A DNA stretch of 11,038 bases from Rhodospirillaceae bacterium. GTDB lineage: Bacteria > Pseudomonadota > Alphaproteobacteria > UBA8366 > GCA-2717185. Where the stretch lies: positions 1 to 11,038 of the forward strand of contig JABJJH010000182.1 of the NCBI GenBank assembly GCA_018660965.1, given 5' to 3'. The position numbers and the translations under genes were made by a program. The notes under the pieces are model-generated. The model made no database searches. It saw only the letters and a program-made list of their open reading frames with translations, and was not told the origin of the DNA. Below are positions 6,134-11,038 of this stretch, one piece after another; within the stretch, counting starts at the first letter, position 1, and every line of letters begins with the position of its first letter.

Positions 6134-7237
6134 ATGGAAACAAGAGCAAGTTATTTGATCGTCGGCGCGTTTACGCTGGTGCTTATTCTTGGGCTTGTCA
6201 GCTCGGTTGTGTGGCTGGCGGATGTTGAATTCAACGAGGAATACGCCCGATACGACATATTGTTCGCCGGATCGGTCACGGGGTTGAAGACGGGAAACCC
6301 TGTCCGTTATCGCGGCGTACCCGTCGGCGTCGTCACCGACATGGGCATCAATCCGGACAATGTGGAACAGGTTCGCGTCACCATCGAGGTGCCAAAAGAC
6401 ACACCGGTTAAGGAAGACGCGGTCGCGTCGCTGGAATTCCAGGGGATCACCGGGGTTGCGTATGTACAGATCACCGGCGGCACGAATGACGCCCCGGTGC
6501 TGGCGAAAAAGAGGGGCCAGAAACGCCCGGTCATCACGTCAAAATCATCCGGCATTCAGGAAGTCCTCGAAGCCGCGCCTGAACTGGTCAATCGGATTAT
6601 CGCCTTGGTGGAAAGCGCCAACAAAATCCTCAATGAGGGCAATCAAGAAAATATTTCCAAGACAATCGCGAATTTGCGGACAATCACGGCAACCTTGTCC
6701 GATGGCTCGGGCGATGTTCGGGGGCTTTTGAAGGATGGATCGGCGATGGTGTCGGACCTCCGCGCCGCGTCCTCAGACGTTCGCGTCCTGGTTGGCGACG
6801 CGCGCAAGCAGATAAACGGCGTTGGCGGCGAAGCCCAGGCCGCCGTCGCGGAAGTCCGCGGGTTGGTCGGCGATTTGCGCGCGGACTCGCAAATTCTGAT
6901 CCAGGATTTGCGCGCCACCGTCGCATCGTTGAAAAAGGTCGCCGACGAGGCTTCCGGCGCCGTCACCGGCATCGGACCCGATTTGCGGCAAACCATGACA
7001 AAATTGGGAGAGGCCGCTGGCAATCTTTCAAACTCACAGGCCGAATTGACCGCGATGATCCAGGAAAACAGGGAGCCGATTGTCAATTTCACGTCTTCCG
7101 GGCTGTTTGAGTTGACGCAGTTGATTGCGGAAACCCGCAGCATGGTTTCGGCATTGACGAGAATTTCGGGACAGATCGAACGTGATCCCGCACGGTTTCT
7201 GTTTGGCGATACGCAACGGGGAGTGGGTGTACGATGA
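6134..7237 (+). CDS. mlaD: MCE-domain lipid-binding protein, MlaD-like with long helical extension
   Basis: This 367-residue protein has one N-terminal membrane anchor (about residues 7-29), a single MCE domain (about 38-116) with FAGSVTGLKTGNPVRYRGVPVG (written as two parts: FAGSVTGLKTG at 44-54 and NPVRYRGVPVG at 55-65) and LEFQGITGVAYVQITGG, and a long C-terminal tail. E. coli MlaD is about half this size. Residues 140-350 are almost wholly helix-forming, with recurring segments VRGLLKDG, VRVLVGDAR and VRGLVGDLR near 195, 216 and 241. The protein closes with the DPARFLFG motif (351-358) common in long MCE proteins. MCE proteins form hexameric rings with a central lipid pore; the tail could form a coiled-coil tube as in PqiB. 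The gene starts three bases after the ATPase stop, and its own stop overlaps the next start (ATGA), showing translational coupling to the lipoprotein. Confidence 0.93.
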   Translation: METRASYLIVGAFTLVLILGLVSSVVWLADVEFNEEYARYDILFAGSVTGLKTGNPVRYRGVPVGVVTDMGINPDNVEQVRVTIEVPKDTPVKEDAVASLEFQGITGVAYVQITGGTNDAPVLAKKRGQKRPVITSKSSGIQEVLEAAPELVNRIIALVESANKILNEGNQENISKTIANLRTITATLSDGSGDVRGLLKDGSAMVSDLRAASSDVRVLVGDARKQINGVGGEAQAAVAEVRGLVGDLRADSQILIQDLRATVASLKKVADEASGAVTGIGPDLRQTMTKLGEAAGNLSNSQAELTAMIQENREPIVNFTSSGLFELTQLIAETRSMVSALTRISGQIERDPARFLFGDTQRGVGVR

Positions 7238-7950
7238 GGACGATTATGGGGCGTGGCCGGATCGCAGTGGCGCTTTTGGCGGGGGCGATTGTTTTGGCTG
7301 GGCTGTCGGGATGTTCGTTTGATTTTCCGGGATCGGCGCCGCCGCCGCGGTTGTATGTTTTAACGCCGAAAAGCACCTTTCCCAAAGATGTTCCGAACGT
7401 CAACTGGCAGTTGCTTATCGAAATTCCGCATTCCCCGGCGGGCATTAATACGCAGCGCATCGTGCTGCGGGACAGTCCTATCGAACTTAAATATTTCGAC
7501 CGGTCGAATTGGACCGATTTGGCCCCCAAGATGGTTCAGGCGCTGATGGTCGAATCGTTTGAAAATTCCGGAAAAATACTCGCTGTTGGGCGCGAATCCG
7601 TCGGATTGCGCGCCGATTATGTCTTGAAGACGGAGCTTCGTGAATTCCAGGCGGAATATGTGTCGGAAATGTCACTATTGGGTACCGGCGTCGATATTGA
7701 CGCCGCGCCGCCGCAGATACGGGTACGTATGAACGTGAAGCTGGTGAAGCTGCCACAGCGGTCCATTGTCGCCTCGCATACGTTCGAGAGCGTCAAGACC
7801 GCCCACATGAATTCCATGGAATCGATCATGGGCGCGTTCGATGAAGCTTTGGGGAAAACGCTCAAGGGCGTCGTGGTCTGGTCTTTGCGCAAAGGCGAAG
7901 AAGCAGAAGTTAAACGCAAGGACAACCGGAACGGCAGGGGGCGTCGTTAA
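7234..7950 (+). CDS. ABC-type transport auxiliary lipoprotein (PqiC-like, ABC_trans_aux family)
   Basis: This 238-residue protein has a hydrophobic signal segment (about 9-24) ending in the lipobox LSGC, so C27 would be lipidated. The next residue is Ser, not Asp, which predicts delivery to the outer membrane. The mature part contains RLYVLTPKSTFP and a central segment (QRIVLRDSPIELKYFDRSNW, split as QRIVLRDSPIE and LKYFDRSNW) followed by WTDLAPKMVQALMVESFENSGK. This is the layout of the ABC_trans_aux (former DUF330) family that includes PqiC, which pairs with MCE proteins. The C-terminus carries a strongly basic tail rich in Lys, Arg and Asn. The ATGA overlap with the MCE gene ensures linked synthesis. 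It is the last gene of the operon. It probably caps or docks the MCE tube at the outer membrane, in place of a periplasmic MlaC shuttle. The role is inferred from PqiC. Confidence 0.87.
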   Translation: MRTIMGRGRIAVALLAGAIVLAGLSGCSFDFPGSAPPPRLYVLTPKSTFPKDVPNVNWQLLIEIPHSPAGINTQRIVLRDSPIELKYFDRSNWTDLAPKMVQALMVESFENSGKILAVGRESVGLRADYVLKTELREFQAEYVSEMSLLGTGVDIDAAPPQIRVRMNVKLVKLPQRSIVASHTFESVKTAHMNSMESIMGAFDEALGKTLKGVVVWSLRKGEEAEVKRKDNRNGRGRR

Positions 7951-8030
7951 TGAGCCATGTCTTCCATCGTTTCGCGCAACATACGTCGCCAATCGTGGCG
8001 CGCGGCGAAGGCGTCGGCTGGGTACGGATC

Positions 8031-8083
8031 CTTGTGGTCTGATCGAAACGCTTGGTTCCCAAGCATTTCGATCAGACCACAAG
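8031..8083. repeat. 53-base near-perfect palindrome (25-bp arms, 3-base loop)
   Basis: The left arm, 8031-8055, begins CTTGTGGTCTGATCGAAA; the right arm, 8059-8083, is its reverse complement except at one position (C at 8049 against A at 8065). The loop is TTC. In plus-strand RNA that position is a C-A mismatch, while in minus-strand RNA it is a G-U pair. No T-run follows on either side, so it is not a standard intrinsic terminator. GATC occurs once in each arm (8041-8044, 8070-8073) and again just outside each arm (8027-8030, 8090-8093). It may act as an mRNA 3'-end stabiliser of the Mla-type operon, a REP/MITE-like dispersed element, or a protein-binding site. Confidence 0.9.
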
Positions 8084-8111
8084 CATATTGATCAGTTGCC
8101 CCACTAGCGTT

Positions 8112-8126
8112 GCGACGGCCCGTCGC
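8112..8126. repeat. Short inverted repeat GCGACGG-C-CCGTCGC
   Basis: Seven-base arms are separated by one base, able to form a six-pair hairpin with a three-base loop. It lies 28 bases after the large palindrome. Given the GC content, a chance origin is possible. Confidence 0.45.
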
Positions 8127-8135
8127 GGCCATTGT

Positions 8136-8145
8136 CTGTCGACAG
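8136..8145. repeat. Perfect 10-base palindrome CTGTCGACAG
   Basis: A self-complementary ten-mer lies ten bases after the preceding inverted repeat and about 210 bases before the TRAP binding-protein gene. Its size fits a dimeric-regulator half-site arrangement, but nothing else identifies a regulator. Confidence 0.35.
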
Positions 8146-8352
8146 CATGGTTTAATTCCTGCACACTCATTTGATCGAAATGGTTCAACGACTGTTGCGG
8201 CGCATGTCGCGCGTCAACGAACCATGATCCGCGACGTTGATCGTGGTCGAATAACGGGGGCGAAACACAGCAGTGCTCATATCGGGTGGTCCGGATATCG
8301 GTATGGCTTTGGCGTTCCTGAATGAAACTCGATGGGACAGGAGTAAGGCGTT

Positions 8353-9321
8353 ATGGAATTGAAACGATTTATTGTTGTTGGGGCCGCCCTTGCGGGCGGA
8401 TTGGCGTTTTCGCAAGCCGCCGGGGCGGCAGAATTCGTCACGATCGGCACTGGTGGCGTCACCGGCGTCTATTACCCAACCGGCGGCGCAATTTGCCGTC
8501 TGGTGAATAAGAGCCGTAAAATGCACGGTATCCGGTGTTCCGTCGAAAGCACGGGTGGGTCCGTTTACAATATCAACACCATCCGGGCGGGTGAATTGGA
8601 CATGGGCGTCGCCCAGTCGGATTGGCAATATCACGCCTATAACGGAACCTCCAAGTTCAAGGACAAGGGTAAATTCAGCGGCCTTCGCGCCGTCTTTTCC
8701 GTCCATCCGGAGCCATTCACCGTGGTCGCGCGCAAAGGCGCGGGCATCAAGAGCTTCATGGATTTGAAGGGGAAACGCGTCAACATAGGCAACTCCGGGT
8801 CCGGGCAACGTGGCACCATGGAAGTCTTGATGGAAGCGTTGGGCTGGACGAAGAGCACGTTCGCCCTGGCGTCGGAATTGAAATCGTCGGAACAATCCAA
8901 GGCGCTGTGCGATAACAAGATCGACGCCATGGTTTTCACGGTTGGCCACCCAAGCGGGTCGATCAAGGAAGCGACCACGTCTTGCGACACGGTTCTGGTT
9001 GAGGTTTCCGGCGCCGCCGTCGATAAGCTTGTCGCCGACAATGACTTCTACCGCACCGCGACGATTCCCGGCGGCATGTATCGCGGCAATCCGAACGACA
9101 CCAAGACGTTCGGCGTCGGCGCGACCTTCGTGTCATCGACCAAGACCAGTGCGAACACCGTTTACCATGTCGTGAAAGGGGTGTTTGAAAACTTCGCAAG
9201 CTTCAAGAAGCTGCATCCCGCCTTCAATAATTTGAAGAAGTCGGAAATGATAAAAGACGGGCTGTCCGCGCCGCTGCACGATGGCGCCGCCAAATACTAT
9301 AAGGAAGCCGGCCTTATGTAG
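8353..9321 (+). CDS. TAXI-family TRAP transporter periplasmic solute-binding protein
   Basis: This 322-residue secreted protein is the substrate receptor of a TRAP transporter of the TAXI type. The N-terminus MELKRFIVVGAALAGG is a Sec signal peptide with cleavage near AAGA|AEF (residues 25/26). The mature protein begins EFVTIGTGGVTGVYYPTGGAICRL (as FVTIGTGGVTGVYYPTGG at 28-45), the hallmark TGG..GVYYP of the family, and continues with STGGSVYNINTIRAGELDMG and AQSDWQYHAYNG. It lacks a lipobox Cys, so it is soluble in the periplasm. TAXI proteins are reported to bind dicarboxylates or amino acids such as glutamate, but the ligand here cannot be deduced. AGGAG (8339-8343) lies nine bases upstream of the ATG. 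It is followed by an intrinsic terminator and then the permease gene. Confidence 0.95.
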   Translation: MELKRFIVVGAALAGGLAFSQAAGAAEFVTIGTGGVTGVYYPTGGAICRLVNKSRKMHGIRCSVESTGGSVYNINTIRAGELDMGVAQSDWQYHAYNGTSKFKDKGKFSGLRAVFSVHPEPFTVVARKGAGIKSFMDLKGKRVNIGNSGSGQRGTMEVLMEALGWTKSTFALASELKSSEQSKALCDNKIDAMVFTVGHPSGSIKEATTSCDTVLVEVSGAAVDKLVADNDFYRTATIPGGMYRGNPNDTKTFGVGATFVSSTKTSANTVYHVVKGVFENFASFKKLHPAFNNLKKSEMIKDGLSAPLHDGAAKYYKEAGLM

Positions 9322-9332
9322 CTGGGATTGAA

Positions 9333-9377
9333 CGGGAAGGCGCGCCATTCATGACGGTGCGCCTTCCCGCTCTTTTA
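9333..9377 (+). terminator. Intrinsic terminator between the TRAP binding protein and permease genes
   Basis: CGGGAAGGCGCGCC (9333-9346) pairs with GGTGCGCCTTCCCG (9356-9369) through 14 base pairs including one G-U, around a nine-base loop, and is followed by CTCTTTTA (9370-9377). It begins 11 bases after the TAG of the binding-protein gene. Partial read-through would supply the permease, so the hairpin probably sets a high receptor-to-permease ratio. Confidence 0.85.
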
Positions 9378-9409
9378 ACCTGTTGTCGTGCAATACATTT
9401 CTTCCGTGA

Positions 9410-9443
9410 CATTTGATCGTTTGGCTAAACGACTAGGTGAGGG
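9410..9443 (+). promoter_or_regulatory. Leader of the permease gene with small stem-loop and ribosome site
   Basis: TCGTTT (9417-9422) pairs with AAACGA (9427-9432) around a GGCT loop, directly before the ribosome site AGGTGAGGG (9435-9443). The ten bases CATTTGATCG (9410-9419) also occur at 8168-8177, upstream of the binding-protein gene. The stem is too weak to be a strong control element on its own. Confidence 0.35.
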
Positions 9444-9449
9444 CGCGCC

Positions 9450-11038
9450 ATGACGGACAAAGCGAGCGAAACGGTTCCCATCGCGGAACTGGAGGCGATG
9501 ATAGCCGAGGCTGATACTGGTGGTCGCCAGCCAAGCCACCCGGTGGTCGCCAACCTTCTGATTTATGTTGCGCTCGCCTGGTCGTTGTTTCAGCTATATG
9601 TGTCCTCGCCGCTGGTGCTGGAATTTACGCCGTGGATGCATGAAAGCGTCGTGAAGCAATTTCACCTGACGTTTTCGATTTTTCTCGCCTATCTGAGCTA
9701 CCCGGCGTTGAAGCGCTCTCCGCGCGATTTCATCCCAATTCAGGATTGGGCGTTCGCCATTATCGCCGCCGGGACCTGTCTCTATCTGGTGGTGTTGAGT
9801 GACGCTTTGTCGGAACGCCCCGGCGATCCAACGACGCTGGATGTCGTGGTCGGCGCGATAGGGGTGGTGATGTTGCTGGAAGCGACGCGCCGCGCCTTGG
9901 GGCCGCCGCTCATGGTCGTTGCGGCTGTTTTCCTGATTTACACCTTCGCCGGTCCCTATATGCCCGACGTCATCGCCCATAAAGGCGCGTCGCTGAACAA
10001 GGGCGCGTCGCATTTTTGGCTGTATACCGAAGGTGTGTTCGGCGTCGCGATTGGCGTTTCGGCCACTATGGTGTTTCTGTTCGTGCTCTTCGGTTCACTG
10101 TTGGAGCAGGCGGGCGCGGGCAATTATTTCATCCGGGTGGCGTTCGCCATGATGGGGCATTTTCGCGGTGGCCCTGCCAAGGCGGCGGTTGTTTCATCGG
10201 CGTTGACCGGCATGATTTCGGGATCGTCCATCGCCAATGTCGTGACCACCGGGACCTTCACCATTCCGTTGATGAAAAAGGTCGGATTTTCGGCCGAACG
10301 CGCGGGTGCGGTTGAAGTGGCGTCCTCCACCAACGGCCAGTTAACGCCGCCGATCATGGGGGCGGCTGCGTTCCTGATGGTGGAATATGTCGGCATTCCC
10401 TATCTCGACGTCATCAAACATGCCTTTCTTCCCGCTGTAATTTCCTACATCGCGCTGGTCTACATCGTGCATTTGGAAGCCATGAAGGCGGGCATGATGG
10501 GATTGCCGCGTGTTCATCGTCTGGACGCTAAGGCAAAGATGATCGGCGTTCTCAGCGTAGTGATCGTTTTGGGCGCATTGGTGTTCGCGTTGCCGCCCCT
10601 TGTCGATCTGGTGAAGAGCGTCACGGGTGAAGCGACGGGATGGACGTTCGCGGTGTTGCTTGTCGTCGCCTATATCGGCCTTTTGGGTTATTCGTCGCGA
10701 GTCCCTGATTTGCCTTATGACGACATGGCGGAATTGCCGGAGATCGGGCCGACCGTGAAGGCGGGGCTTCATTATATCCTGCCGGTTGTCGTCCTGGTCT
10801 GGCTGTTGACGGTTGAACGGTTGTCGCCCGGCTTATCGGCGTTTTGGGCCACGGTGTTCATGATCGTCATCGTCGTCACGCAAAAGCCAATTCTGGCGTT
10901 GTTTCGCGGCGAAGGCGGTCGGGAATCCGAAAAAATTCACGAGGGGCTACGCGACCTGTTCAAAGGGCTGGTCTCGGGCGCGCGAAACATGATCGGGATC
11001 GGCGTGGCGACGGCGGCGGCGGGCGTGATCGTCGGCAC
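9450..11038 (+). CDS. TAXI-type TRAP transporter fused permease (DctQ-DctM), N-terminal part
   Basis: This frame opens at ATG 9450 after AGGTGAGGG and stays open to the right edge (529 complete codons), so the C-terminus is missing; family members are about 650-850 residues. A soluble N-terminus of about 30 residues is followed by roughly four membrane spans (about residues 32-150), the DctQ-like small-subunit part. The DctM-like large subunit follows, with its conserved core GMISGSSIANVVTTGTFTIP starting at G254 (20 residues) and the segment AGAVEVASSTNGQLTPPIMG ending at G304. These are the helical-hairpin motifs that bind substrate and sodium in TRAP permeases. The protein forms the secondary, ion-driven importer with the binding protein encoded upstream. 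The fusion of both subunits is normal for TAXI systems. Confidence 0.95.
   Translation, partial: MTDKASETVPIAELEAMIAEADTGGRQPSHPVVANLLIYVALAWSLFQLYVSSPLVLEFTPWMHESVVKQFHLTFSIFLAYLSYPALKRSPRDFIPIQDWAFAIIAAGTCLYLVVLSDALSERPGDPTTLDVVVGAIGVVMLLEATRRALGPPLMVVAAVFLIYTFAGPYMPDVIAHKGASLNKGASHFWLYTEGVFGVAIGVSATMVFLFVLFGSLLEQAGAGNYFIRVAFAMMGHFRGGPAKAAVVSSALTGMISGSSIANVVTTGTFTIPLMKKVGFSAERAGAVEVASSTNGQLTPPIMGAAAFLMVEYVGIPYLDVIKHAFLPAVISYIALVYIVHLEAMKAGMMGLPRVHRLDAKAKMIGVLSVVIVLGALVFALPPLVDLVKSVTGEATGWTFAVLLVVAYIGLLGYSSRVPDLPYDDMAELPEIGPTVKAGLHYILPVVVLVWLLTVERLSPGLSAFWATVFMIVIVVTQKPILALFRGEGGRESEKIHEGLRDLFKGLVSGARNMIGIGVATAAAGVIVG

Larger units (their letters stand above)
7951..8352. other. Structured non-coding region between the Mla-type operon and the TRAP genes
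   Basis: About 400 bases without a convincing gene. It holds a 53-base near-perfect palindrome (8031-8083), two short palindromes (8112-8126 and 8136-8145) and a segment at 8168-8185 sharing 11 bases with an arm of the large palindrome. Between 7947 and 8030 the minus strand reads as a protein-like stretch with codon choice resembling real genes, possibly the 3' remnant of a lost gene; this remains unproven. The final part must contain the TRAP promoter, but I find no clear -35/-10 pair. AGGAG at 8339-8343 is the ribosome site for the binding-protein gene. Confidence 0.6.

Noticed and set aside
8031..8083. Palindrome as an ordinary Rho-independent terminator or CRISPR repeat
   Set aside because: No U-tract follows on either strand, and there is no repeated spacer arrangement; only one full copy is present.
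7841..8107. Plus-strand open frame from inside the lipoprotein gene through the palindrome
   Set aside because: It begins within the lipoprotein gene in another frame and lacks a ribosome site; its open length depends on the palindrome.
8185..8949. 254-codon minus-strand open frame opposite the TAXI binding protein
   Set aside because: It lies opposite an unmistakable secreted TAXI protein, and its His/Arg/Gly-rich composition suits an antisense shadow.
9594..10013. Minus-strand open frame over the TRAP permease
   Set aside because: The plus strand encodes a clear TRAP permease through this stretch; the antisense product is rich in Arg, His and Gln with no domain.

Overview
The window looks like chromosomal DNA from a GC-rich alphaproteobacterium, probably of a Rhodospirillales-like lineage. 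This is inferred from codon usage, the STAS-fused MlaE lipid permease and the fused TAXI-type TRAP permease, not from any marker gene. I count eleven protein-coding genes, two of them cut by the window edges, and see no tRNA, rRNA, CRISPR array or insertion sequence.

Left part (1-2881): the 5' end of an N-acyl-D-amino-acid deacylase-type amidohydrolase runs leftward off the window. Divergent from it is a two-gene unit: an ArgJ-family (ornithine/glutamate acetyltransferase) protein whose stop overlaps the start of a creatininase-family amidohydrolase (ATGA). The ArgJ-like protein keeps its self-cleavage threonine and oxyanion-hole Thr-Gly. It lacks the conserved glutamate of the RDGEGATK motif and the usual C-terminal YVxINxxY tail, so it is probably a paralogue with another substrate. 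The three genes together suggest N-acyl or cyclic amide chemistry on an amino-acid-like compound. The creatininase gene ends convergently on adenine phosphoribosyltransferase (apt), overlapping it by 13 bases.

Middle part (2972-7950): a sterol desaturase/fatty acid hydroxylase-family di-iron membrane enzyme is followed three bases later by a small ABM-fold protein with an IsdG-type Asn/Trp/His triad, a probable haem-degrading monooxygenase. Next comes a compact Mla/MCE lipid-transport operon: permease with an N-terminal STAS domain (MlaB+MlaE), ATPase (MlaF), an MCE protein with a long helical C-terminal extension (MlaD-like), and a PqiC-like auxiliary lipoprotein. No mlaC shuttle gene is present. 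The long MCE extension plus the lipoprotein suggests a tunnel-like route across the periplasm.

Right part (7951-11038): a roughly 400-base non-coding region carries a striking 53-base, almost perfect palindrome and two smaller palindromes. It precedes a TAXI-type TRAP transporter: a periplasmic binding protein, a clear intrinsic terminator, then a fused DctQ/DctM permease that runs off the right edge. The terminator probably keeps the permease below the binding protein in abundance.

The best leads are the altered ArgJ-like/creatininase pair, the large palindrome, and the long MCE protein paired with a lipoprotein in an operon without mlaC.
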